From: Diacronema lutheri
Lineage: Eukaryota > Haptophyta > Pavlovophyceae > Pavlovales > Pavlovaceae
Assembly: GCA_019448385.1 (NCBI GenBank)
Contig: JAGTXO010000025.1
Span: forward strand, 310,001-374,000
DNA: 64,000 bases
Reading direction: 5' to 3'
The notes below the pieces were generated by a model. That model saw only the letters and a list, made by a program, of their open reading frames with translations, made no database searches and was not told the DNA's origin. Of this stretch, positions 19,138 through 29,165 are shown in pieces. The translations under genes were made by a program, and so were the position numbers. Every line of letters starts with the position of its first letter. The stretch's first letter is position 1.

Positions 19138-20914
19138 TCATATCATCTGGGCGCCGCTCTCTCCGGAACCCCCACGCGGCCGGCGCCACTCGCGCGCTGC
19201 GAGCGCGGCAACCGCAACCGACGCCGCGAGCAGCGCGCTCGACGCTGCCCTGTACGCGCCGTGTCGTCGCGCGACCTGCGGGAAGCCTGCGCGCGGCGAG
19301 CGGGCGCCCGGCCGAGCGCGCGCGCGCGGCAGGCGTAAGAACGTGACGCAAAGCGGGCGAGCCGAGCGAAGCAAGGCGGCAGGGCCAGCGCCCTGCGCTG
19401 GAACGAGCGCCGCGGCGCGCGGCGCGCACCAAGCCGCTCGCGCTCCGTCTCGCGCCACAGCTTGAGCGGCTTGATGAGCGGAAGCCATTTCTTGACCTCT
19501 TCAAAGGAGATCGGAAAATCTTCGCTCGCGTAAATGTCGTAGCCCGTCGCGGGCGCGCTCTGCTCGCTCGCCTCGGCGCAGGCGAAGCAGAAGCTGCTCA
19601 GCTCCGACCACGCAAAGAAGGGCAGCGAGCCCGCCGCGACCGCCGCGGCCGCGCACGAGTCCGCGCTCGTCGCTATTTTGGCGATCAGCCGACCGCACCC
19701 GTGCCCGGCCACGCGCACTTTGGCCGACGGCATGTTGGCCACGTAGTCGCCGGTACGGTAGATGTTGAAGCTCTCCGTGCGCCGCACGCGTCTGCGCGGC
19801 GCGCGCGGGCGCATGGCGGGCGGCAGGCGCGCGTGAGGCGCGCGCACGGCACGGCGGGGCGCGGTAGCCATGGATGGCGCGGCGCGCACTCAAAGGTCTC
19901 CTGCGCGCTGCAGGCGTAGCAATTTTGGGTCGTCTTGGACCATGAGAAATGCTTGGCCTTGGCCTCCCACTCCGCGGGGAACTGCCGCACGACCTCGGCG
20001 GCGCAGTCGGCAGGGTCGCGCAGCTGCACGGCGATTGGCCAGTGAATGTCGCCGCAAAAGTAACCGGGAAACAGAAGGCCCGAGCCGAGCGGCGGCGGCG
20101 GGCTGGGCGGCGGCTTGGGCGGCGGGCTCGGCGGCGGGTTAGGCGAGTCCGGCACCGTGACGAACGCGCGCGTGTCGTAAATGTAATAGCCGGAGACAGA
20201 CGCGCTCATCCTGTTGTCCACCTGCTCCTGCGTGCACGCGTAGCACGAGTGGGTCCACGCGGACCAGCAAAAGTAGGGCGCCAGAGCCGTGCCGCCCGCG
20301 TACGCCGCGCAGTCGTTCGCCGTCAGCATCGAGTCCTTGTCCGGGAAGATCCAGTAAGTGCCGCAGTGCTGGTTGCGCAGCATCGCGCCGTACGGCAGCT
20401 CGGGCGGCGGCGGGCGCGGGAGCGGCGGCGGCGCGGGCGAGGTGGGCGGCGCGGGCGGCGGGCTGGGCGAGGGCGGCGGCGGGCTGGGCGACGGCGGCGG
20501 CGGCGGCGGGCTCGGAGGGCTCGGCGGCGGATGCGGCAGCCACCAGCTGTCGACATACTTGTCCCACCACGACCGCTCGTCAGCGGGCGGCGGCGCGGCG
20601 GGCTCGACGTCGGCGGTTCGGTAGATGGCGTAGCCGGGGTAGGCATAGCTCGTCTGCATGTCGTGCTCCGTGCACGTGTAGCACGCGCGCGTCGACACGC
20701 CGTACGTGAAGTAGGGCGCGCTCTCGGGCGCAAAGCCGCTTGGCATCAGCAGCCCGGCGCAGTGGTTGGGTGAGCTCACGTTCGAGGCGAAGACGATGTG
20801 CATTTGCCCGCACGAGCGATCGGGGGCGAGCGATATCGCGCGCTGCACCGTCGGCGGCGGCAAGCCCGAGCGCGCCGCGGGTAGCAGCGCCGCCACGACG
20901 CACACGCGCAGCAT
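19138..20914 (-). CDS. PAN/apple-like repeat, Pro-rich type I membrane protein
   Basis: Exons 19890-20914, 19430-19770 and 19138-19286 give 504 aa. A signal peptide (MLRVCVVAALLPAARSG) precedes four copies of a Cys-rich unit, each with C near the start, FxW/FxY before a CY(A/T)C motif, and a closing aromatic turn (GYAIYRTADV; GYYIYDTRAF; DFNIYRTGDYV; GYDIYASEDF). Copies are separated by PPPSPPP linkers like those of algal hydroxyproline-rich glycoproteins. The last exon supplies a hydrophobic helix (SSALLAASVAVAALAA) and short tail, so it is a probable type I surface protein. PAN-like units often bind protein or sugar. Splice sites were placed by phase and by restoring the repeats; both introns begin GTGCGC. 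Confidence 0.75.
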
Positions 20915-21097
20915 CTGCGCGTCTTCCACTTCCCGGCGGCGATCGGCGGGTTGAAAGTTGAAAACGTGGATGGCGAAGGGATCTACAATGGCGGCCGAGG
21001 AACGGGGAAACAAGAGCTCGGAGGGCCGGGCCGCAAGGCCCCGTTCCGTTGTACAGGACGGCAAGCTCTGACAGCCTGCCAAGCGTGTGCAACCCGG

Positions 21098-22165
21098 TCA
21101 GTGTGCGATCGGCCGCAGGTCGACGCTCACGACGCCGACGACGGCCTCCTCCGCCGCGCTGAGCGCGCAGAAGCTGGCGTCCTCGATCGCCGCGGCCGGC
21201 GACGCGTGCGCCGCACGGCGCCAGGCCGCAGCAACAGCAACGCTTGCGACGAGGCCAACGAGCAGTACGGCGCCCGCTGCGGAGGAGCGCGCGCCCGCTG
21301 CGCCGGGGGCGGCGTCGGCCGCGCCAGCCGCGCCTTCCTCGAGCAAGCGCCGCTCGACATGCTCGCCGATCAGCCGGCGGGCGCGGTGCGAGGCCATCGC
21401 GATGATGGAGGGCGTGAGCACGACGCTCCCTTGCACCTGCGGGTTGTCGAGGTCCACTTCGAACTCGGCGGGCGACGGCTCGACGTGCAGCTCGAGCGCG
21501 CCGTCGACAACGTCAAAGTAGCCGCTGAGGGAAAAGGTGGCGGTGAGGCCGGTGAGGTCCATTGATTTGCCGCCAGCCTTGGCCGTGCCCGCGACGATCT
21601 CCATGTAGAGCCCATCCGGCTGCTCGAAGCTCGTCTCGGAGACGCGAATTGGCGCGGTCGTACGCACCTTCACCTGCAAAAAGTACACCTTGATCCGGAC
21701 GGGCGGCGCGTCGAGCACCAGGCTGTCCTGCGGGTGAATGAGCAACGTGGGTGCTGACTCAAACGTGAACGAGAAGTCGTCAAGCAGGTCGTCGATTGAG
21801 GCCGGGCACGGCGTGGAGAGGGTGACGGCCAGGTTGCCCGTCGGTCCGACGCCCTCGGCGGCCGAGCGTCGGTTGATGCTCAGCGAGTGGCCGTTCAGCT
21901 CGCCCGAAACGTCGAGCAGCGAGAGCTCCTTGTTTACGGCCAGTGTCCGCGAGCACGTGCCAGCCGACGCGGCGGGCGCGCGCGCGCTGGCGAGCGCCAC
22001 CGCCGCGTCCGAGCCGGGCGCGGCGGCGGGCGTCGTCGCCGCGTTGGCGGCGTGCGTGGAGACACTCGGTGCAGGGTTCGCGTCGCTCAGCACGTCGACG
22101 CCCGCGTGCCCTACGTTGGAGCGGGTTGCCGTTGCGACCGTGAGCGCGAGCAGGTGAACAAACAT
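21098..22165 (-). CDS. Secreted or type I membrane protein, unknown
   Basis: 355 aa from the ATG at 22165, followed by a signal peptide (MFVHLLALTVATA). The ectodomain has beta-rich segments (VRIKVYFLQVKVRTTAPIRV; LTGLTATFSLSGYFDVVDG; DLDNPQVQGSVVLTPSII) with paired Cys. A C-terminal hydrophobic helix (AAGAVLLVGLVASVAVAAA) precedes a cytoplasmic tail. It lies upstream of the PAN-like gene on the same strand. No family was recognised; an outer-surface or cell-covering role is a guess. Confidence 0.6.
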   Translation of the reverse strand: MFVHLLALTVATATRSNVGHAGVDVLSDANPAPSVSTHAANAATTPAAAPGSDAAVALASARAPAASAGTCSRTLAVNKELSLLDVSGELNGHSLSINRRSAAEGVGPTGNLAVTLSTPCPASIDDLLDDFSFTFESAPTLLIHPQDSLVLDAPPVRIKVYFLQVKVRTTAPIRVSETSFEQPDGLYMEIVAGTAKAGGKSMDLTGLTATFSLSGYFDVVDGALELHVEPSPAEFEVDLDNPQVQGSVVLTPSIIAMASHRARRLIGEHVERRLLEEGAAGAADAAPGAAGARSSAAGAVLLVGLVASVAVAAAWRRAAHASPAAAIEDASFCALSAAEEAVVGVVSVDLRPIAH

Positions 22166-22303
22166 TTGTCGGGTGTGGACGGAGCGGACGCCCATGCCCC
22201 TCCCAAACACGGCGGATGGCGGGACTTTCGAATTCAGGCTTCACCGCTTTCACAGTCATGACTCATGACGTACACTCTGTCACTCTGTGTTCTCACCCTG
22301 AAG

Positions 22304-25300
22304 TCACGAGGTGACGGAGCTCGACGCGGACGCCGTCGTCGTGCGCACGCCGGAGCCGTTTGGCCGCCCAGAGCTCGGCTCCGCGTCCGCGCCGCCAGCC
22401 AACGCGCCGGCCTGAGCGCCGGCGGGCGGCGGCGGCTCCGGCCCCGCCTCCGCCGCGGCCCGGCGCGCGTCATCCGCGAGCACGAGGAGCAGCTGCTCGC
22501 CAAACCGTCCGGCCTTGACGGGCCCAATGCCCTTGACGTCGAGCAGGGCCTCAATCGTGCTCGGCACCGGCGCCTGCGCGGCGAGCGCGAGCATGGTTGC
22601 CTCGGTCAGCACTTTGAACGGGCGCACCTGCGCGCCGCGCGCCGCTGCGTCGCGCCACGCGCGGATCGCGTCATAGCGCTCGCGCGCGCGGCCCTCGAGC
22701 GCGCCGCCGGGCGGCAGCGGCGCATCAAGGCCGGCACGCGCGCGCCGCCCGCCGTTGAGCGACGCGAGCAGCTTCGCGCGCTCCACGTCGACGGGCGACG
22801 GCGCGTCGCTGACACCGTCGGCTGTCGGCGTGCGGAGCGGCACGGGCGCGCGGCCGTGCCGCTCGTTGTACGCGAGCTGCACGCGGCGGCGCCGGTCGGT
22901 CTCGTCGATCGCCTCGCGCATCGCGTCCGAGAGCCTGCCGCCCTCCGAGTACAGGATTGCCTCGCCGCGCACGTGCCGCGCCGCGCGGCCGATCGTCTGA
23001 ACGAGCGACGTGGCCGAGCGGAGGAAGCCCATCTTGTCCGCGTCGACGATGGCGACGAGCGAGACCATCGGCAGATCGAGGCCCTCGCGCAGCAGGTTGC
23101 ACCCGACCAGCACGTCGTGCGTGCCGTCGCGCAGTCGTTCGATGCTCGCGAGCCGCGCGGCGCTGCCCACGTCGGCGTGCAGGTGGACAGCCGACACGCC
23201 GCGCGCGTTCAAGAAGTCGGCGAGCGCCTCGGCGGATCGCTTGGTGAGCGTCGTGACGAGCGCGCGCTCGCCGCGCGCGCGCCGCACCGCGAGCTGCGCG
23301 AGCAGGTGGTCCTCGTACTGCGCGGACGGCACGACGCTCACGCGCGGGTCGACGACGCCCGTCGGTCGAATCAACATCTCGACAATCGGCTCGCGCGCCG
23401 CGCGGCACATGGCGAGCTCTGCGCCTGGCGTGGCAGAGACGAGCACGGCTTGCGGCACCTTGGCCCAGAACTCGTCGCCCGTCAACGGCCGGTTGTCCGC
23501 AGCGGACGGCAACCGGAAGCCATTCTCAATCAGTGTCGCCTTGCGCTGGCTGTCGCCAGCGTGCATCGCGCTCAGCTGCGCGACGGTCAAGTGCGACTCG
23601 TCGACGAGAAGCAGCCAGTCGTCCGCGGGCAAGTAATCGAGGAGCGTGCGCGGCGGCTCGCCCGGCGCGCGCCGCCCGTCCAAGTGGAGCGAGTAGTTCT
23701 CGATGCCGCGCACCGCCTCGCCCGAGGCGAAGGCCGCGAGATCGGCGCTCACGCGCGCCGTCAGCCGCTCGGCCTCGAGCGTCCGGCCCGCCGCGCTGAG
23801 CTCCTCGACGCGCGCAAGCAGCTCGTCAGCGATGGCTCTCACGACGCGCTCGCGCTCGCCCGCGCCGCTCACGTGGTGTGACGCCGGGTAGAGAACAGCC
23901 TCGTCAAGGTCCTCGGGCGGCGACAGCGCCAGCGCCGGCGCCGGCGCCGGCGCCGGCGCGCTGGCCGGCGACGAGCCCGCAGCGCGCGCGCCAAGCACGG
24001 CGAGCGCGCGCGTCGTCGCACCGTTCGGCTGCGGCTCGGCTTGGCTCTTGTCATCAAGCCCGTCGTCTGCGGATGCGTCGCCCGCGCGCGCGGCCGAGGC
24101 CGCGCGCTGACCGGCGGCCGCCGAGCCTTTCTTTGTCGGGCGCGCCGCCCGGCCCGTGCGCACGTGCACCGCGCGGATCGCCGTAAGTTCCCACGGCCCG
24201 CCAGCGTCGCCGCCACCATCCGCCTGCACGTGCTCGTTGGCGCCCGAGCGCGCGCCTTTTACGGCGCCGACGTCGCCCGCGGGCCGCTCACCGCACATGT
24301 CCTCGCCCTCGCCCTCGCCCTCGTTGCCCGGCTGCTCGCGCGTGTCGATGCGGTCGAGCTCGAGGTGAAGAATGCGCCTGCTCTCGCCACTCGTGCCCTC
24401 CGCGACGGGCGCGAGCTCGACGACGAGCGCGCCACGTGCAGGCGCCGCCGCTGCCGCCGGCGTGCCCACGGGCGCATCGGCCTGCGCGCCGCGCAGGCGT
24501 AGGCGGAATTCGCCACGGGACACGGTCGCGCCGCCAGGCGCAGCGTGCCGGTAGCCGAGCTGCTCGAGCGCATGCGCGAGCTCTCGCACGCTCGCCCACC
24601 GCTGCCGCGCGTGCACGAGCAGCGCGCGCTCGAGGTAGGCCTCGGGGACACCGAGGCCATATATGCACGAAACGGTCGCAACCACAATCACGTCACGCCG
24701 CTCAAAGAGCGCGCACGTCGCGGCGTGGCGGAGCGCGTCGACCGCGTCATTGATCTGGCTCACCTTCTCGACGTACGAGTCGGACACGGCATTGAACGCC
24801 TCGGGCCTGCCGCGCGCGCGCGCGCGTCGGCGCGGACGACCGCGCGTCGGCGCGCGCGCGCGGGGGCGCGCTGCGCGCGCAGGGGTGCACGGCGCGCGCG
24901 AGCGGGCGGCGGCGGCGTGCGCTCCACCTGTAGTAGTCAAAGTTTGAGGCGAAGTAGTGCACCGAATTGCGCGGGAAGAAGGCGCGCAGCTCAGCGCACA
25001 GCTGTGCGGCGAGCACCTTGTTGGGCGCGAGCACGAGCGCGGCACGGTCGAGCCTGGCAATCACGGAGGCCATCGCGAAGGTCTTGCCCGTGCCCGTCGC
25101 GCCGCGCAGCGCGACGCGTGGCGCGCCCGCACGCAGCTGCGTGCACAGCGCGTCGATCGCCGCGGACTGGTCGCCCGACGGCTCATAGGGAGCGCACAGC
25201 TCAAAACTCGCATGACGCCTGCCCTGCCACTCGCGCGCGTGTGCCGGCAGCGCGCTGGGCGACGCGGCGGCTGCGCTCGGGCCTTCGTCGGGCACCAACC

Positions 25301-26990
25301 CAACGTCCGAGTCGTCCAAGCTGGCCGTGACCACCTGCGCCGCTGCCTCCTGGCCAGCATCGCCGTCGCCGCCGCCGCCACCGCCGCCACTGCCGCTGGA
25401 TTTGAAAGTCGTGTGCGCGAGCGCGCGCGCGCGCGCGGCCGACTCGAGCGCGCGGCGCTCGGCGTCGGCGGCCCAGCCACGGAGCTCGGCATCGAGCATG
25501 GCGGCGCGCGCCGTGCCGCCCGTCGCCAAACCGCCCGTCGCAAGCACGCACAGCGCGCTCGCGAGCCGGTCGACGAGCCCGTCTCGTCGCTCGAGCGCGT
25601 CAAGCCGATGCGGCCGGCGCTGCGCCCACCAACGCGCCGCGCGCGCCTCCGCAGCCCAGCCGGTGACGGCGCGGCCGGCGCGGCGCGAGCTCGCCACCGC
25701 GGCCGCCACGGCGCTCTCGTATCCGGCGAGCAGCTCGGGCGCGTGGCTGAGCCGCGCGGCGCGGCGCGGCGCGCGCGCGGCGAGCGCGCGCGCGAGAGCG
25801 CCCGCCGCGTCGTCGTCGAGTTGGCCGTCGGCCGCGTCGCGCAGCGCGGCGGGTGTGGCGGCGAGGAGCGCGTCCGCCGTGCCGAAACGCTCGCGCAGCC
25901 GGCGCTGCGTGCCGACGACGACGCCCAGCCCGTCGAAGACGGATTCAAATTCGGCGGCATGGCGGAGCGTGCGATGCGAGAGGATTGCGGTCGCGTGCGC
26001 CTCGTCGCGCAGCCGGCGGAAGAGCGAGAGCGCTGGGCTGTCGAGCGGCAACTGCAGCTCGTCCACGCCGCCGTCCGCCGCCGCGACAAAGAGTTTCTCC
26101 TCCTGCTTTGCGAGCGCGACGACGCGCACGCCATGCGCGCCGCGCTCGGCGACGCCCGCGGCGGCGAGCGTGCGGCGCGCGGCGGAGAGTTGCGGCTTGC
26201 CGCCGTCAACGAGCAGCAGCGTCGGCAGTTCGCCTGGCGGCCGCGCGCGCTCATCCGCCGCCTCGTGCGCGCCGCCGCCCCCACCACCGCCGCCGCTGCC
26301 GCCGAGCCGCCATGAAAGCGCCTCGCGCATCGCCGCCGGGTCATCTGCGCTCGGCGCCATGCCAATCGCGATGCAGCCATATTCGTCGACTGCGGCGAGG
26401 CCGTCGCGCAGCACCGAGTAGGCGCCAACCGTCGCGCGCCCGTGCAGGTGCGAGATGTCAAAGCACTCGCACCGTCGCAACTGCTCGCGCCCGTCGAGCG
26501 CTAGTGCGCGAACGAGCGTGCCGAAGGCACCCGCTGACACTGCGGCGGCGGAGAGGCCCTCGCACACGGCCGCGAGGTGCTCGGCGGCGGTGGCGGAGCT
26601 GTCGAGCGCCGAGGTGAGGAGCGCCGACGCCGCGCGCGTGTCGCCGTCGAGCAGCGCGCGCTCGAGCGCGCGCGACGTCTCGCGCGCCGCCGCGTTCTGC
26701 GCGAGCTCACCGTCCGGACGCTCCGTGAGAGCGAGGCCGTGCACAAGGGCGTCGAGGCACTCCCTGTCCGCGGCGCACGGCCGCTCGCCAAACCAGCCGC
26801 GCAGCGCCGCCGCCTCCGCCGCCCTCGCCACGCTCCGCCAGTGCCGCGCGGTCTCCGTCGCGGCAACCCGCCGCAGCGCGACCGGCGGCGCCGGCGGCGC
26901 CGCCACGGCCGCGCGCGTCGCCAACCTGCGCGCGCCGCTGCCCGGCAGCAGCCGCGCGCCCAGCGACAAGGCGCATACCAGCATGAGCAT
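22304..26990 (-). CDS. Fused UvrC nuclease domain - UvrB helicase - HRDC repair protein
   Basis: Exons 24928-26990 and 22304-24806 (intron 24807-24927) give 1521 aa. Residues 1-45 look like an organelle-targeting leader. Residues about 174-345 are the UvrC C-terminal endonuclease domain (CFDISHLHG with D178, [13 protein letters not shown] with D262, [13 protein letters not shown] with H332), followed by a UvrC-type helix-hairpin-helix (about 350-385). After a linker, residue 596 onward is UvrB: Walker A GATGTGKT at 630-637, [18 protein letters not shown] continued over the intron as [52 protein letters not shown] and [12 protein letters not shown]. Residues about 1394-1467 are an HRDC domain. 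No GIY-YIG nuclease or clear UVR docking motif is seen. In bacteria UvrB and UvrC are separate partners of UvrA-dependent excision repair; here exon 1 alone spans both, so the fusion is direct. Probable site: plastid or mitochondrion. Confidence 0.9.
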
Positions 26991-27107
26991 CGGCGTGGCC
27001 CTCGCGCGGGCCCCCCGCGCCGAGCGGAGGCGCTTCTAGCGCCTTCCACGCGTGTCGCGTGGCGCCATGCGCAAGACCAGGGTCTCTCGCGCGCTTTTCG
27101 CCTTCGG
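26991..27107. promoter_or_regulatory. 117-bp divergent promoter of two DNA-maintenance genes
   Basis: The space between the UvrC-UvrB and MCM10-like start codons. It contains GCGCTTTTCGCC shortly before the MCM10 ATG, a weak E2F-like element. Shared regulation of the two genes is possible. Confidence 0.3.
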
Positions 27108-28133
27108 ATGAAAGAGCGCATGTTGGGAAGCTCTCGGACAACGGCATCGGCGGTGCTCTCGCGCTTCGAGCTCGCGGCGGAGGTGCGACTGTCGCTCGCG
27201 TCAGCGGAGGCGGAGGCGTGCCTCACCGCGGTACTCCGCAGCCACGCAGTCACGCGTCTCGGCAGCCTCGGCCCGGAGCTGCGCAGCTTTGCGGGGCACG
27301 CGGTGGTCGGCGTGCTCGCACGCCAGGCGCATCTCGGCGCGGGCCGGCTCGCGTGGACGCTGATCGAGGTGCGCCCGGGTGCGAACAGGCCGGAGGCGTG
27401 CGCGTGCGCCATCGTGCCCGCCGAGGTTGCCGCCTCCGCCGCCGTTGGCCACGTCGTCTGCCTGCTCGCGCCATCCATGTCCATCTCGACGTCGCGCACC
27501 GCGCTGCTCCTCCGCGCCGCCAAGCCGGCGCAGGTGCTGGTGCTCGGCCGCGCGCGCGACTGCGGCAAGTGCGCGCGCTGCGGCATGGCGGTCAACTTGC
27601 GCTACGGCTCGCTGTGCGCCGTGCACCAGGCGACGGCCGCCGTGCGCGTCAAGTGCGACCGGCTCGACGTCGCCTCGCAGGCACCGCGCTGCCAGATCGT
27701 CGGCCTACCCGTGCGGCAGCACCGCCAGCTGTCGACCGGCGCGTTCAGACTCGACGGCGCGCAACTCGTCATCGACAAGCGCGGCCACGCCGCGCTCGAC
27801 GCGCCCGACGGCAGCGGCGCGGACGACGAGCTGGTTGCGGCGCGGCTCGCTCGCGCGCGCGACGAGTCGAGCGAGCGGGCCCTGCTCGAGCGCTTCCCGC
27901 CGCAGCCCAGGACATCAATCGGCGCGCGCTATCTGAAACTCGTCAACGACGCAGCGCACGGCGACAAGGCGCCGCCACCGCGCGCGCCGGCCGCAGCGGC
28001 CCGCGCCTTCTACCCGCCGGCGGCCGACCGCGGCGCCGCGCGCCTGCCCGCACCAGCCACCAGCGCGCCGACCGAGAACGACGCGCCCGCGAGCCGCGCC
28101 GGCCGGCGCGTGGAGAAACGCGTAAGAAGCTAG
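27108..28133 (+). CDS. MCM10-like DNA replication initiation factor
   Basis: About 341 aa, intronless. The OB-fold/zinc core of MCM10 is visible: WTLIEVRPGAN, then VGHVVCLLAPSMS, then VLVLGRARDCGKCARC and GMAVNLRYGSLCAVH. The zinc motif reads C-x2-C-x11-C-x2-H, a shortened form of the MCM10 C-x9/10-C-x11-C-x2-H signature. A later block (SIGARYLKLVNDA) follows, then a basic tail (RAGRRVEKRVRS). MCM10 binds CMG helicase and polymerase alpha at origins. Two in-frame ATGs (27108, 27120) are possible. It ends 12 bp from the stop of the convergent HET-like gene. Confidence 0.72.
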   Translation: MKERMLGSSRTTASAVLSRFELAAEVRLSLASAEAEACLTAVLRSHAVTRLGSLGPELRSFAGHAVVGVLARQAHLGAGRLAWTLIEVRPGANRPEACACAIVPAEVAASAAVGHVVCLLAPSMSISTSRTALLLRAAKPAQVLVLGRARDCGKCARCGMAVNLRYGSLCAVHQATAAVRVKCDRLDVASQAPRCQIVGLPVRQHRQLSTGAFRLDGAQLVIDKRGHAALDAPDGSGADDELVAARLARARDESSERALLERFPPQPRTSIGARYLKLVNDAAHGDKAPPPRAPAAAARAFYPPAADRGAARLPAPATSAPTENDAPASRAGRRVEKRVRS

Positions 28134-28145
28134 AAGGGTCTCCCC

Positions 28146-29165
28146 TCAGACTCCCGCGAAGTGATTCATCGTCCAACAAAAGATGGCCGTTTGGCCGTAG
28201 ACAAGTTCGCGCTTGTAGCCCCATTCGGCGTACCTGTTCCCGCCCGCCGGCGATTCCCAGTTGTTATCAAAGCCGACCGGCCAAAGCTCGAGCGCGAGCC
28301 GGCTGAGCGCGACGAGGTAGGCGCGGTCGCCTTCGACCGTCGCCTGGCCCTCGGCGGGGTCGTGCAGCGGCCACCACTCGGTGGCACTAGGCGCCTGCCC
28401 CTTTGCGGCCAGCTCGACGAAGAGCTGCGGCGGCACCATCTTCCACGAGCGCGGCGAGTTGAGCGCGGCGGAGAGCGCGCGCTCCACGCGGATCCAGCCG
28501 CGCGCGTCGTAGTCGCCGCCGGGCGTATAGACGCTGACCACGTCGGTTGAGGCAGCAATGTAGAGCGGCAGCGCGGCGATGTGTGCCGCGGTGTGCGACT
28601 GCTCGGCGCACGTCCAGTCGATCCACCACCAGCTGTCGACCTCGTAGGTGTTGCAATGGTAACGCGACATGGACGCGACGAGCTTGGCCTTGGTGCCCTC
28701 GTCGTCGTCGGGCAGGCCCTCGGTAGGCTTAGTCCAGCGGTGGCTCAGAAAGGAAACGTTGATCCGTTTGTACCGGCGAGAGCTGTCGTTCTCGAGTGGC
28801 CGAGGCTGCCAGCCGGCGTGTACCTCGTTGAGCGGGCGCCAGTAGAAGCGCCCGTCCTCGTGCAGCTCGTCGGACCGCGGCACGCGACCAAGAGCTTCAA
28901 CGATTGACCCGTGGATCACGCGCATCATGGGCACGCGCCCGTGAAGCGCGTCGAACCGCGCGCACACAGCCGTCAAGTCCTTGTTCTCGCGCACCCACAC
29001 GCCTGGGTGCGCAGCGATCTCGCGCACGACGGCCTCGTGCACCTCATCAAAGCCGAGCAAATAGTCCGCGCAAGGCTCCGCGGCCGGTGCTGGTGCGGGT
29101 GTTGGCGGTGCGCCCTCGTCCGCGGGCGCCTCTCCGCGCCTTCTGGCGGAGCAGCACCACCCCAT
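28146..29165 (-). CDS. HET-like domain protein with predicted N-terminal acylation
   Basis: 339 aa, intronless. MGWCCS at the N-terminus gives Gly2 for myristoylation and Cys4/Cys5 for palmitoylation, predicting membrane attachment. The core has NVSFLSHRWTKP, YEVDSWWWIDWTCAEQ, an IAASTDVVSVY strand and GWIRVERALSAAL. This set (SHRW, then WIDxxC, then W-RVE) matches the heterokaryon-incompatibility-like domain expanded in algae and fungi, a distant TIR-like fold. Function here is unknown; immunity or signalling is only an analogy. Codon use is slightly less GC-rich than neighbours. Confidence 0.65.
   Translation of the reverse strand: MGWCCSARRRGEAPADEGAPPTPAPAPAAEPCADYLLGFDEVHEAVVREIAAHPGVWVRENKDLTAVCARFDALHGRVPMMRVIHGSIVEALGRVPRSDELHEDGRFYWRPLNEVHAGWQPRPLENDSSRRYKRINVSFLSHRWTKPTEGLPDDDEGTKAKLVASMSRYHCNTYEVDSWWWIDWTCAEQSHTAAHIAALPLYIAASTDVVSVYTPGGDYDARGWIRVERALSAALNSPRSWKMVPPQLFVELAAKGQAPSATEWWPLHDPAEGQATVEGDRAYLVALSRLALELWPVGFDNNWESPAGGNRYAEWGYKRELVYGQTAIFCWTMNHFAGV

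Noticed and set aside
25380-25400. Trinucleotide Gly repeats as possible CRISPR or satellite
   Set aside because: Simple codon repeats (Gly/Ala) within exons; no spaced direct repeats anywhere in the window.
22304-26990. Bacterial contamination as the source of UvrB/UvrC
   Set aside because: The gene has a spliceosomal intron with local-style splice sites inside a conserved block, local codon bias and eukaryotic neighbours on both sides.
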